64,000 nt of DNA from Rhinopithecus roxellana (GCF_007565055.1 NC_044565.1:39455711-39519710); one strand, 5' to 3'; numbered from the stretch's first letter, positions 32,540 through 43,985 are shown. The notes: generated by a model from the letters alone, not told the origin. Made by a program: numbers and translations.

Positions 32540-32845
32540 TTTTTTTTTGAGACAGAGTCTCGCTCGCTCTGTCACCCAGGCTAGAATGCAGTGGCGCGAT
32601 CTTGGCTCACTGCAAGCTCCACCTCCTGGGTTCAAGCCATTCTCCTGCCTCAGCCTCCCAAGTAGCTGGGACTAAACGTGCCCACCACCATGCCCAGCTA
32701 ATTTTTTTTTTTTTTTTTTGTATTTTTAGTAGAGACGGGGTTTCACCGTGTTAGCCAGGATGGTCTCGATCTCCTGATCTTGTGATCTGCCCACCCTGGC
32801 CTCCCAAAGTGCTGGGATTACAGGCATGAGCCACCGCGCCCAGCC
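32540..32845 (-). mobile_element. AluY/S-like
   Basis: Reverse dimer ending 'gcgcccagcc', with an expanded T-run after 'gctaat' at 32702. Confidence 0.94.
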
Positions 32846-33108
32846 TCATTTTCTTTTACTATAACTGAATACCTGAGACTGAGTATTTAGCTCACAGTTT
32901 TGGAAGCTGCAAAGTCCAAGGTTGAGGGGCCGTATCTGGTGAGGGCCTTCTTACTACTATGGCAGAGGGTATCACAAGTAGGAAGAGGTCAAAAGCACGG
33001 CAGCTCAGGTCTCTCTTTATCTTCTTATAAAGCCACCAGTCCCATCATGGCTCACCCCTACATTGATACAGAAGGGTTGGGTTCTGGCTAAACCCCACCC
33101 TTAAGCCT

Positions 33109-33868
33109 GGAACCACAGCACTAAGTGAAAACAGCTGACCTGGTTTTCTGCCCAAATGTTGACTTTGTGGCCTGCCACATCCTTAGCCCCCACACCTCCA
33201 CCGCCCTGAAAAAAAAAAACACTTCAGCTGGCAGAGCAACACAAGCAGCTGAGTGTTAGGGATACAAGCAGCTGAGCAATGGGGATACAAGGGCTGAGCA
33301 TTGTGGATACAAGCAGCTGACTGGCAAGCAGAGAAGAAACTGAGCAATAGAGACTATGGACAGATGCGGCTAATTTCAGATGTGCAGCTTTGGAGAGGGG
33401 CCCAGCCAGAGACAGCTGGGCTTCAGGGGAACATCACCTTCTTCCCACACAATCCCCTTTCCAACTCCCTATCCTGCTGAGAGCCACTTTCACTGACCAA
33501 TAAAATCCTCCACATATACTACCCTTCAATCTGTTCATGTGACCTGATTCTTCCCAGATGCCAGACAAGAACACAGGTGCCAAGAGGGCAGGGGCTGCCA
33601 TTCTGACCCTCCACTAAGCTGGTTGGCACTGGGTCATCCCTGGACAGGAGAGCTGAAAGAGCACTGGCTGTAGCATGCTTGGATGCTGCTGCGGGGTCCA
33701 CACAGAACCTACTCCCGCCAGAGAGGAGCAACCAGCTGCTTCCAGCATTCATTTGCTCTCATTCCGCGCTCGCTCACATGCTCCCTCATGCAAGGGGTTT
33801 CGGCACACGGCAGCCAAGTAAACAAGCCACACCCCTGTCACAAGTACAGCAAGGAGGTCAAGGGAATC
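33109..33868 (+). mobile_element. ERV1-type LTR (MER52-like, tentative)
   Basis: It carries a short tandem array at its 5' side, AATAAA at 33499-33504, and a long GC-richer R/U5 ('tgctgctgcggggtccac' near 33683). It interrupts an older reverse LTR. No internal viral sequence, so it is a solo copy. Confidence 0.55.
33241..33324 (+). repeat. 23-bp minisatellite in LTR
   Basis: Units starting 'acaagcagctgag' at 33241, 33264 and 33287 (one shortened to 22 bases), plus a partial unit at 33309. Confidence 0.88.
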
Positions 33869-34003
33869 ATCCCATCTCACCATGACTTTTCCTAATCCTA
33901 ATTACCACCCAAAGACCCCACCACCAATCAACATATAAATTTGGGAATTAAGTTTCCAACATACGAAATCTGGAGAACACACTCAAACCATAGCACTTAT
34001 TCA

Positions 34004-34367
34004 CTTGTTCTTTCTTCGCTTCTTAGACATAGTGCCAACCTCTCCTACGTTTATGGTGAATCAAGAAATGAAAAAAAAAAAAAAAGAATATAAAGCCAAT
34101 GGTTCTTTTATATACACCTCTCATTTGAGCTCCAAGCACAGAATACAGCTGCCTGTTTTACTATTGAGGGGCCTGTAAAACATAGGTGGTATCCGAATCT
34201 CTTGGCAATTCAGATGACTGAAATAACCACAAGGAAATGCCATGAATGGAAGTACTGACTTTATAAATCCACTTGTGCATTTTGTATACATTTTATCCAA
34301 AGAACTTTGCAGATTTAGACATTACTGTTAGAGAAGAATTAAGAATGTAAGCAGAGAGGGAAGAAAA
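34004..34367. other. unique intronic DNA
   Basis: Nothing recognised besides a short A-run near 34072. Confidence 0.5.
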
Positions 34368-34530
34368 GGCCAGACATGGTGGCTCACATCTGTAATTCCA
34401 GAACTTTGGGAGGCCAACATGGGGGTGTCGACTGAGCACAGGAGATCGAGGCTGCATTGAGCTGAGATCACGCCACTGCAATCCAGCCTTGGTGACAGAG
34501 CAAGACCCTGTCTCAGAAAAAACAACAACA
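34368..34530 (+). mobile_element. Alu with internal deletion
   Basis: Left-arm head joined to right-arm end ('gaggctgcattgagctgaga'). Confidence 0.85.
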
Positions 34531-35211
34531 AAGACCATGGAGTCTTTCAAAGTCTCACAGGCACACAACTGGGATAGAAATCCTGCAACTACCATCCTCA
34601 AATGCAAAGTTCCTTTGGTACGTATCTTCTCAAAATTCTAATTCCTCAAAGCTGTCTTTCCTAACTGAAACTAACATTTTTCACTAAGCCTTCTGGAATT
34701 TTACCCAATTGTCAACCAAGTCTCCAATAGCCTTACTGACATACCATAATTTGTTATCCTAATGTCTGAAAATGAAGTCACTTATGTCAAGTAGCATTGA
34801 GCCCACAGTAAAGCTGTTCACCCCCTCAAAGCCATAAACATACAGGTAATGGACTGAGGTAATAATATAGCACCTACTGTTGCCCATTACCATCCAACAC
34901 CTGAAATGAACTCATAAAAAGTGAAACAAAGCTGAGATAATGAAGAATAGACCAATCTGAGGAGGATCATAAAAGCAGCAAGAATAAGGCTAGTCCAAGA
35001 CACCTTTAGAGGCTCTGCCCATGAGAACTTCGAGGACTTCTTCCAATTTTGGCAGCTGCCACTGAAGGCTTTGCCAAAAAGAAGCAGCAACCCTACTATG
35101 TGATCAGCATCCAAAGGACTTCCAAGACCCATTCAACTTGTCTGTCAGCATATTGTTTTCCCAAGCCATCTCTGTGGTCCATTACCCTCCCTTATTTTTA
35201 TTTTTATTTAT
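34531..35211. other. unique intronic DNA
   Basis: No repeat recognised. The 81-codon minus frame at 34887-35132 shows no family signature. Confidence 0.5.
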
Positions 35212-35493
35212 TTTTTTAAGACAGGGTCTCACTCTGTCACCCAGGTTGGAGTGCAGTGGCATGATCTTGGCTCACTGCAACCTCCACCTCCTGGATTCAA
35301 GCGCCTCTCTCACCTCAGCCTCCTGAGTAGCTGGGACTACAGGCATGCACTCCTGGCTAATTTTCTATTTTTTGTAGAGATGGAGTTTCACCATGTTGGC
35401 CAGGCTGGTCTCGAACTCCTAACCTCAAGTGATCCTCCCGCATCAGCCTCCCAAAGTGCTGGGATTATAGGCACGAGCCCCCACACCCAGCCT
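35212..35493 (-). mobile_element. AluS/J-like
   Basis: Reverse dimer ending 'ccacacccagcc', preceded by a TTTTTA-rich tail. Confidence 0.93.
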
Positions 35494-35865
35494 ATCCTCC
35501 TTTAATTACTGCCTGTGTGTACGCTGAATGTTAATTACATATTTGACAGTCACAATAAGCCACGAGTTCGAGCATATATAATTGGTTATGGAGCCACTGA
35601 GAAACCTCACAGCTTCAGTATGAGCTAGCATACCTACGTAGTGTGAACCTAATTAATGTAACACTTATCGTATCTGAAACTTGTTTCTTCCCCCAAGAAC
35701 CCCAAAGACACACACTGCCTCAGTTGCCTCTGCTTCAATGCTTCAATTCCATGCCTATCAAGCAACCTTCCAGCTATTATCTTAGTATTCCAGGTGACTT
35801 AACATTTAAAAAAGGTATCTTAACCAATGGATACAAATAATTCTGATGGATAGGTGAGCTCAAAC

Positions 35866-35900
<35 letters not shown>

Positions 35901-35942
35901 CCCTCTGGTTTATCCAACAGTCTCTTAGAAGTCTCTTGCTAT
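35494..35942. other. unique intronic DNA with AC repeat
   Basis: No gene or dispersed repeat recognised apart from the AC run. Confidence 0.5.
35867..35899. repeat. AC dinucleotide microsatellite
   Basis: About 16 uninterrupted AC units; likely length-variable. Confidence 0.97.
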
Positions 35943-36245
35943 TTTTTATTTATTTTTTTCCGAGACGGAGTCTTGCTCTGTCACCCAGGCTAGAGTGCAG
36001 TGGCGTTATCTCAGTTCACTGCAACCTCCACCTCCTGGGTTCAAGAAATTCTCCTGCCTCAGCTACCCGAGTAGCTGAGATTACAGGTGTGTGCCACCAT
36101 GACTGGCTAATTTTTGTATTTTTAGTAGAGATGGAGTATCACCATGTTGGCCAGGCTGGTCTCGAACTCCTGACCTCATGATCCGCCTGCTGATCTCGGC
36201 CTCCCAAAGTGCTGGTATTACAGGCATGAGCCACCATGACCAGCC
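35943..36245 (-). mobile_element. AluS-like
   Basis: 'cttagaagtctct' flanks both ends. Reverse dimer ending 'catgaccagcc'. Confidence 0.95.
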
Positions 36246-36579
36246 TTAGAAGTCTCTTTGGATCATTCTCTTAGAGACTAATCAGCTCTGGATGCCAGAG
36301 CAAAAGAGGTTTATAAAGTATCAATGCAGAATCCTGGTCACTTTACAAGTTCTGCCAACCAAAGACTGACTGTCCTGGCAGTCAGCTGGCTTCCCCTTCT
36401 CAGAGAATTTCTCCTTTTCCTGAACCTCAATAGCAGTCACCTGGACTTTTTATAACATCTGGACATAATTACACAGAAAAGGTTGTCGGGGAGGAAAAAT
36501 ATCTTTCTCTCCCCCATCTTAGGTTTACGGCTGAGTCCCTTATGATAAAAAACAGGTGAACAAAAGAAAAGCACACAAT
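36246..36579. other. unique intronic DNA
   Basis: Nothing recognised. Confidence 0.5.
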
Positions 36580-36886
36580 TTTTTTTCCTTTTTTTCTTGA
36601 GACAGGGTCTTGCTCTGTCACCCAGGCTGGAGTTCCGTGGTGCAATCACAGCTCACTAGCTCACTACAGCCTTGACCTCCCAGGCTCAGGTGATCCTCCC
36701 ACCTTAGCCTCCAGAAAAGCTGGGACCACAGACATGCGGCACCATACCCAACTAATTTTTTGTAAAGAACAAAAAATTAGTTGGGTATGTGGCTTAGGCT
36801 GGTCTTAAACTCCTGGGTTCAAGTGATCCTCCTGCCTTGGGCTCTCAAAGTGCTGGGATTACAGGTGTGAGCCAGTGCACCTGGCC
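36580..36886 (-). mobile_element. AluJ-like carrying a fold-back
   Basis: Reverse dimer ending 'gtgcacctggcc'. The usual middle segment after 'ttttttgta' is replaced by an inverted copy of the bases just before it (36769-36789). Confidence 0.93.
36743..36789. repeat. Perfect inverted repeat, 21-bp arms, 5-base loop
   Basis: Left arm 36743-36763 and right arm 36769-36789 are exact reverse complements; the loop is 'aaaga'. The left arm is ordinary Alu sequence; the right arm is not expected in Alu and replaces part of it. Confidence 0.98.
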
Positions 36887-37660
36887 TTACAAATTTAAGT
36901 TGTATATGACACAGGAGCTTTCATAAGTGTAGATTTGAAGAAACAGTTGAACCTGAATATTGTTATGCTAGGTTTGATGGAGAGAGGAGAGTCGTGGAGA
37001 AATCTGATAGGGCAAAAAAAGTATGATCTAATGGTAATAAACTAGGGGAAATTTATTAAGGTCCATTTGCTGAGACTTTTCTTGGTATCTATGTGTCTTC
37101 AGAGTTAGAGATGTTCCTTTCTTCTAGGTATAAGAAGGGCACCTCTCTGTGATAGTTGCAGATAGCAAGATGAAATTAACTTTTGCTAGACCCAGACAAA
37201 ATAGAGCCGGGAACGCCCAAAGAAGAGGAGGCCCATGCTTGTCAGATAAGAACAGTTTCCAAGGACTTTCTAAAAGTCGTTCTGTGTCCTTCACACATCT
37301 CCTGCTTTGATAAGGTTTATCACTAGACATTCTTTAGGACTGCAGTAATTCAAATAATTATTGAACTGGAAACAGTTATCTCGGACATGTAATTCAGATA
37401 AAATGTTTTCAGAAGAACACTTGCCCAGTAAGGGCATCTCCACCAATGAACTGATAACAACTCTGGCTTTGAACCTCTGGAACCAATGAACTCCGTTCCT
37501 AAGCAGCTTATGTAAATCTCTTTTGCTAATAAAAGCTTCCCTTACCCTTCCCTCATGGAATGCACTGGTGGCTTGCCATTCCATGCATTCCAAGTTATAA
37601 TCCTTATTTCTACTCCTCAGTAAACGCAACATGTATAGACATAGTTTTTTCTAGCATCCT
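36887..37660 (+). mobile_element. LTR-like element, unassigned
   Basis: The 3' part has 'ctaataaaagcttccc' (about 37527) followed by a C/T-rich end and 'cagtaaacgcaaca', which looks like the polyadenylation and U5 part of an LTR. The 5' border is unclear. Confidence 0.5.
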
Positions 37661-38079
37661 TTTTTTAAGATTGACATCTCAGATGAAGATCTTGGGACCT
37701 GCTTCAAGAGGTCAGAAAATCCTTCCAAGGTTTTTATGACCTGCTTCAGGGGACTAGGGCAGGAAAAGGTGTGAGAGACCTTCCTGTTTGGCTACTTTCT
37801 CAAATGCCTTCAGCCTAAAAAATGTTCAAGGCAGGTTTATAGCTTATCACAACCAGTTACAAATTTATTTGTTCCTTCTCCATTCCCACTGTTTCACCTG
37901 ACTGGTCTTAAAAATAAAAAAAAATTTGTCAAGGTACAACATTTTGGGGTAGCGTGTCCTGGATCCTATAAAGGTTGTATTCCTGAAAATGTCAATATGT
38001 GACAAATTCCTTTTCCAAAACTGAAAAATGTATGCTTAGCTCTTTAGGATACTGAAAATAGATATTAAATAGCTCCCTG
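37661..38079 (+). other. possible retroviral internal piece after an LTR
   Basis: No frame or domain. 'acattttggggtagcgtg' near 37940 has the look of an LTR/primer-site junction, but the evidence is thin. Confidence 0.35.
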
Positions 38080-38375
38080 GGCTAGGCACAGTGGTTCACA
38101 CCTGTAATCCCAGCACTTTAGGAGGCCAAGGTGGGCGGATCTCTTGAGTCCAGGAGTTTGAGACCAGCCTGGGTGACGAAGTGAAACCCCGTCTCTACCA
38201 AAAATACAAAAATTAGCCAGGCATGGTAGCGCACGCCTGTAATCCCAGCTACTCAGATGGCTGAGGCACGAGAATTGCAAACTCAGGAGGCGGAAGTTGT
38301 AATGAGCCGAGATCGCACCACTGCACTCCAGGCGGGGCAACAGAGGGAAACTCTGTCTCGACATAAATAAATAAA
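38080..38375 (+). mobile_element. AluS/J-like
   Basis: 'taaatagctccctg' flanks both ends; the tail is 'ataaataaataaataaat'. Confidence 0.95.
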
Positions 38376-38476
38376 TAAATAGCTCCCTGCTTTATATTAC
38401 TTCTTACAGAATTTGTTAATTAAAATTTATAAAAGGTTACTATCACACTGGTTTTTAAGGAAAAAAAAAAAAAACT

Positions 38477-38765
38477 GGCCAGGCGGGGTGGCTAACACCT
38501 GTAGTCCAAGCACTTTAGGAGGCTGGAGGCTGAGGAGGGCATATCACCTGAGGTCAGGAGTTTGAGACCAGCCTGATCAATATGATGAAACCCCGTCTCT
38601 ATTAAAAATACAAAAATCAGCGGGGCGTGGCAGCGCGTGCCTGTAATCCCAGCTACTTGAGAGGCTGAGACAGGTAAATCACTTGAACCCAAGAGGCAGA
38701 AGTTGCAGTGAGCCACTGCACTCCAGCCTGGGCAACAAGAGTGAAACTCGGTCTCAAACAAAACA
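38477..38765 (+). mobile_element. AluS/J-like
   Basis: Head 'ggccaggcggggtggctaac', tail 'aaacaaaacaaaataaaa'. Confidence 0.94.
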
Positions 38766-38775
38766 AAATAAAACC

Positions 38776-39260
38776 TTCAGAAGGCCACTGTTTTGGACTA
38801 ATCTACTCCACTAGGTCCCAACAGACAACACTAAAAATCAAAATGGAGTCACCCACGCTAAAGTTCACATCACCACTACTAAAACTAAGTTGTTATCTGA
38901 CCTTCCAAGGAATGAGGACAGAGCCATAACAGCCAATTTCCCCAAAAGGCCAGTTTCAGTCTTCAATTAGCATGAGAATGAAGTTTTCTTTGCTTCAATC
39001 CTTACACAAAAAAGGTAGCCTGAAGTAACCTGATGTCAATTATTTTTCTATGTTCTATCTCCCCATCACTGCCTTACAAGGAAAGTAACTTTTTGAAATG
39101 ATCACTCTGCATTTTATTCTTTGTTTCTGCTTTATTCAGCCCTTTCTGCCTATAAAACCAACCCCCTCTGCTCAATTCATGGTAACATTTATTCTATTTT
39201 ATTGAATGAAGTGTTGCCCAATTTTAGAGTTGCAAATACACAATTGAGATTGTTAAACCA
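38776..39260 (+). mobile_element. LTR-like element with TATA box
   Basis: 'caaaatggagtcacccacgc' upstream and TATAAAA at 39151-39157 before a C-rich start region resemble an old LTR, perhaps ERVL-type. Borders are uncertain. Confidence 0.45.
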
Positions 39261-39945
39261 AAAGTGACTGAGGCAGGTCTCAATAGATTAGAGGTTTATT
39301 TAGCCAAGGTTGAAGATGTGCCCAGGGGAAAAACAAAACACAGAGGCAACTGTGACCTACACTTTTTCCGAAGGAGGTTTTGTGAACTTTGGTATTTAAA
39401 GAGTAAAGAGTAAGCAGGAGGGGGGAATAAAAGAAAGAACAGGCAGGCAGTGAGGCAGATGGTTACATTCTTGTGAAACTCCAATTAGTCTCAGAAAAAT
39501 CTATATTTTACATTAGAAAAGAGGGAGTAAAGGAAAAAGTCAACTATGTATTGTCTCAAGCTCAGTAAATCTATATTTTACATAAGATAAACGTGAAAAG
39601 AGAGTAGAAGAAATGAGGCTATGACATGGGGTTGTGATATTATAGTTATCGATTTGGCAACAAAAGGAAAATTGTATTGATGACTCAGATCCCAAGTTTA
39701 ACTTTCCCTTTTGCACAATGAGTTTTGGGTTCCAAGATTCTATTTTTCTTTCTTAAGATCTTTAAACCAAATTAGTTATAATTTTGTATTTTGACAGATT
39801 ATCATCGTGTCTGAAAGTATATTCCACTGTACCTGGATATGGCTCTCAAAGAGAAATAACTAAAATCTAACCTTATAAAGGGGACAGTCTTACTTGTACA
39901 TTATTTACAGAAATTAATACATTTAATTTAGAAAAACACTAACTC
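39261..39945 (-). mobile_element. Possible reverse LTR remnant
   Basis: 'ctgaggcaggtctcaat' then 'gaggtttatttagccaagg' on the + strand resemble the reverse complement of an LTR 3' end. No coding content. Low certainty. Confidence 0.4.
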
Positions 39946-40075
39946 ACCAGGCGCAGTGGCTCACGCCTGTAATCCCAACACTTTGGGAGGCCAAGGCAGG
40001 TGGATCACGAGGTCAGGAGATCGAGACCATCCTGGCTAACACAGTGAAACCCCATCTCTCCTAAAAAATACAAAA
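39946..40075 (+). mobile_element. Alu left arm, truncated
   Basis: 'caccaggcgcagtggctcac' to 'aaaaaatacaaaaaa', where Alu homology stops and unrelated sequence begins. The right arm is not found. Confidence 0.92.
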
Positions 40076-40439
40076 AAGCCATTGTCTAGGCTCCGCAGTG
40101 AAGCCAGCAGACTTCACTTATAAGACCTTGCTGCCCAATTACAAACCATCCAGACCCCACGGGGGAGGTCATAGGAAGCATAAACAAACTTTACCTACAC
40201 CCTCCTGTAATAAACGTCACAAGGTGATATGTGGCAAAATTAACCAGCAAACAAACCCCGGATGCGGCCATACCAAAGACCTCCCTCAAACTCCCCTCCC
40301 CAAATAAACCCCTCATTCTGTAAACTTGGTGCTGCCTCCTCTGTCTGTGATGGAGCAGCCGGCAGGTTAGGGGGACACCCTCTCCCGTCATCCTTGTCCA
40401 CGACAGTCTCTTCTTCCTCTACCCCCCTCTCCTCCATTC
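40076..40439 (+). other. sequence between Alu half and HERV-H gag
   Basis: GC-richer than its surroundings. Likely part of the same retroviral insert, but no feature identifies it. 'ccccaaataaacccctc' near 40297 holds an AATAAA. Confidence 0.4.
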
Positions 40440-41040
40440 CGTGACCTCAATGCTCTCGGCCTCCATTCAGAGATCTGTTCTAAGAGGCTTATCTTTCACT
40501 GCAATACCGCATGGCCTCAGTATCAATTGGACAATGGCTCCCAACGGCCCGAAAATGGCACTTTACCACTTTCGCCATTGCAATAGGAAATGGTCTGAGA
40601 TTCCTTATATTCGGGCTTTCTTAACTCACTGTAACTGCCGTTTCCTCTGTCAGTCTGATTCTACTTTCCAAATTCTTTTCATCCGCTCCAAACCTGACTC
40701 GCCTCCTGCTCCCCTCACCCCAATAGCCCTAGCCAACGACTTCTCCTCCTTTGATCCCGCCGATTTCTCCCCTCCTCAACATCCTACTCCTCCACCGAAC
40801 AGCATGACCCCCTACCTTATGCCTCCGCTCCAGCTCTACCTCTCTCTCCCCCTCTCGCCCATCATCCCGCCTCCGACTCTGAGTCCTCCCCATCTCCACC
40901 ACTTACTCGTTCTCAAGCCCAACACGCCCAGCAGCCCACTCCCTTGCTTCCTCCCATTTTTCTCCTGTCCACTTTCCCCTCAGAGAGAGATGCTGTATAG
41001 CTGGCTAAGGAAATCAGAAATTTAATCAAACCTTACATGG
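40440..41040 (+). pseudogene. HERV-H gag fragment without LTRs
   Basis: One frame reads 'FHCNTAWPQYQLDNGSQRP' near 40494-40550, the matrix-like start of HERV-H gag, then a Pro/Ser-rich linker (40680-40970) and 'IRNLIKPYMG' near its end. Stops in frame (for example around 40585) break it. The provirus at 16-20 kb lacks gag, so this is not its missing piece by simple position and must be an independent insertion. No LTR7 flanks it. Confidence 0.7.
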
Positions 41041-41171
41041 GGTAAGAGTGGGTGGCTCCATACAGTCTCCTCACCAGTAAGTAAACCCACCTGGAACACT
41101 GCAGAGTGACATGGTTTGGCAGCTACACTGAAACAGTTCACGCTTCACACTATTCAAGAAATTCTCTTTCT

Positions 41172-41452
41172 AGACTCCACCTGTAACCCCAGCACTTTGG
41201 AAAGCCAGGGTGGGTGGATGGCTTGAGCACAAGTTCAAGACCAGCCTGGGCAACATGGCGAAACCCCATCTCTACAAAAAATACAAAAATTCACTGGGTG
41301 TGCTGATGCACATCTGCAGTCTCAACTACTCAGGAGGCTGAGGCAGGAGGATGGCTTGAGCCTGGGAGGAGGAAGTTGCAATGAGCCGAGATCAAGCCAC
41401 ACTGCACCCCAGCCTGGGCAATGCCAGACCTTGTCTCAAAAAAAAAAAAAAG
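41172..41452 (+). mobile_element. Alu, 5'-truncated
   Basis: 'aagaaattctctttcta' flanks both ends. The head begins late, at 'cacctgtaaccccagc'. Confidence 0.94.
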
Positions 41453-41464
41453 AAATTCTCTTTC

Positions 41465-41945
41465 TAAATATAAATCTGGTTATGTCACTTGCCCAATTAA
41501 AACTTTTTTACTGGCTCCCTGCTCCCCACGAAATAAAGTCCAAATGTGTCAGCTTTCTTGACTATCAGGTCCCCTTTATCATCTTATCTCACATAGTTCA
41601 CAGTGACCTTGGTATCCTTGAACTCAACACACATTTCTACAGTTACACGTCTTAATGTTGTTCTTCCTATACAGAACCTCTTATTCTGTTTGTTGAAATA
41701 TTTCCTAATACTAACTTAAAAGCTGTTACAGTCTAGTAACTGTTATATCCTAGTAACTGCTATATCCTATTACAACTCATTCATTAGGCTTTTATTTTGC
41801 TTTCAATTCTAATCATTTAGCTAGATGTGCATCTCTCCTAGTATTCCTTGAGAAATTCACAGTGTTTTCCTCATCTGTATATGCCCCTCAATACCTAGTA
41901 CTGTATTTTACACATAGTTTAATGTATATAGGAATGAATTAAGCA
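41465..41945 (+). mobile_element. L2 3' end
   Basis: 'ggttatgtcacttgcccaat', 'ctggctccctgctcc', 'aaataaagtccaaatgtg' and the final 'cctagtactgtattttacac' occur in L2 order. Confidence 0.65.
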
Positions 41946-42513
41946 CTATTTACCACCTGACTAAAAGGAATACAATTCTGCATCATCCATCATTTAGTTT
42001 ACCCACCCAGACAGAAGAAAATTAATGACTACACTGAATCTAATGAAATATTAAAGGTTTATAATTTAATAATTTAAAAATCTTGATAGATATCCCATAA
42101 AAAGTGGCAGTTTCTGTTTTTGAGTCCACTAATCAAGTAAGCTTCCAAATCTTCATACTCCAAATGCCTGAAAGAACAGCTTAGTATCTGCTTCAGCAAA
42201 ATCTCTTGAGGCTAGATATCTTGAAAGCAATTTGCTGCCTTCCACATTACCCAAGTCTGATTATAGAACATTACATTAGGATTATATTAAATTACACTGT
42301 TATTCAACAAAAAGATCTACAATTTTAGTCACTCCGGAACAAATTTACATGCTAACCCAGAAACCATGCAAAGCAAAGTCAACGGTGGTTCTACGAATAA
42401 TCAACTTAATTATTTTCTCCAAACAGATGTATATCCCCCTTTGTTATCTTTCTCCTAAATATTGGATATACAATCTTTGGCCAGAAGCCTATATGGGGTC
42501 TGTAATGACAACT
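41946..42513. other. unique AT-rich intronic DNA
   Basis: Nothing recognised. Confidence 0.5.
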
Positions 42514-42794
42514 GGCCGGGCGCGGTGGCTCAAGCCTGTAATCCCAGCACTTTGGGAGGCCGAGACGGGTGGATCGCGAGGTCAGGAGATCGAGACCATC
42601 CTGGCTAACACAGTGAAACCCCGTCTCTACTAAAAATACAAAAAACTAGCCGGGCGAGGTGGCGGGCGCCTGTAGTCCCAGCTACTCGGGAGGCTGAGGC
42701 AGGAGAATGGAGTGAACCCGGGAGGCGGAGCTTGCAGTGAGCTGAGATCCGGCCACTGCACTCCAGCCTGGGCGACAGAGCAAGACTCTGTCTC

Positions 42795-42822
<28 letters not shown>
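42514..42822 (+). mobile_element. AluY, Old World monkey type
   Basis: 'gtaatgacaact' flanks both ends; near-consensus with an A-tail of about 27. Confidence 0.97.
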
Positions 42823-42826
<4 letters not shown>

Positions 42827-42955
42827 TGACAACTAATAGTCTCTGTGGAATTACTTCACATTTGTCTATTTTAATCAATTTCAAGTTGCATAAAGTTGCA
42901 TAAGGAGAAAGAACTAAACCTCGCAAATTTTTATAATAAAACTGCCACAATCCTA

Positions 42956-43262
42956 GGCCGGTCATGGTGGGTCACACCTGGAATCCCAGCACTTTAAGAG
43001 GCCAAGGAGAGTGGATCACCTGAGGTGAGGAGTTTGAGACTAGCCTGGCCAACATGGTGAAACCCCGTCTCTACTAAAAATACAAAATTAGCCGGGCGTA
43101 GTGGCTCATGCCTATAATCCCAGCTACTCAGGAGGCTGAGGCAGGAGAATTGCTTGAACCCAAGAGGCAGAGGTTGCAGTGAGCCAAGATCATGCCATTG
43201 CATTCCAGCCTGGATAACAAAAGTGAAACTCCATCTCAAAACAAACAAACAAACAAAAAAAA
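42956..43262 (+). mobile_element. AluS-like
   Basis: 'aactgccacaatcct' flanks both ends; tail 'aaacaaacaaacaaacaaa'. Confidence 0.95.
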
Positions 43263-43278
43263 ACTGCCACAATCCTAT

Positions 43279-43668
43279 AAAAATAGGATGGAAGCACAAT
43301 CTTCAAAACCAGATTAACAAGGTAAAAGTCTGCTTTTAGGGTAAAACTTAAGAATTTTCCCTGCATTGGCCCAGATTTCTCCAAAGCATAATTCCACATC
43401 ACAGTTAAATGTCAAAAATCACCAAGTTTTCTAATATCATAATACAAAACATTATAAAACCAAGACCTAGTCATTTTCTGTATTAAAAGGGCTATAAAAC
43501 TAATTATTTTCTACAATTTTTCTTGTATAATCTGTTACTATAATAAAATGGTAAGAAATATGTTCAAATCCAAAATACTCTACAGAACACATTAACAGAA
43601 AAACAGTCTTCTTATCAGTGGTCCTGGAAAAAAAAATTTAAATAAAGAACAAGAATAACTGTAAAGTT
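43279..43668. other. unique AT-rich intronic DNA
   Basis: Nothing recognised. Confidence 0.5.
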
Positions 43669-43949
43669 GGCCGGGCGCGGTGGCTCAAGCCTGTAATCCC
43701 AGCACTTTGGGAGGCCGAGACGGGCGGATCACGAGGTCAGGAGATCGAGACCATCCTGGCTAACACGGTGAAACCCCGTCTCTACCAAAAATACAAAAAC
43801 TAGCTGGGCGAGGTGGCGGGCACCTGTAGTCCCAGCTACTCGGGAGGCTGAGGCAGGAGAATGGCATAAACCCGGGAGGCGGAGCTTGCAGTGAGCTGAG
43901 ATCTGGCCACTGCACTCCAGTCCGGGCGACAGAGTGAGACTCTGCCTCA

Positions 43950-43985
<36 letters not shown>
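43669..43985 (+). mobile_element. AluY, Old World monkey type
   Basis: 'aagaataactgtaaagtt' duplicated at both ends, A-tail over 30 bases. Confidence 0.97.

Larger units (their letters stand above)
32846..34003 (-). mobile_element. Old MLT1/MST-type LTR, split by a second LTR
   Basis: Two outer pieces, 32846-33108 and 33869-34003, together read as one reverse LTR. 'actgaatacctgagactg' and 'ccaccagtcccatcatgg' lie in the left piece; 'ctaattaccacccaaagacc' and 'caaaccatagca' in the right. A different LTR fills the gap. Family level only. Confidence 0.6.

Noticed and set aside
40441..41025. 194-codon open frame as a new gene
   Set aside because: It is an alternative frame across the HERV-H gag fragment. 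The gag-like residues lie in a neighbouring frame interrupted by stops.
39946..41171. SVA- or LAVA-like composite element
   Set aside because: Those elements belong to apes and have a hexamer start, VNTR and other parts not seen here. The Alu half is also in normal sense orientation with an ordinary head.
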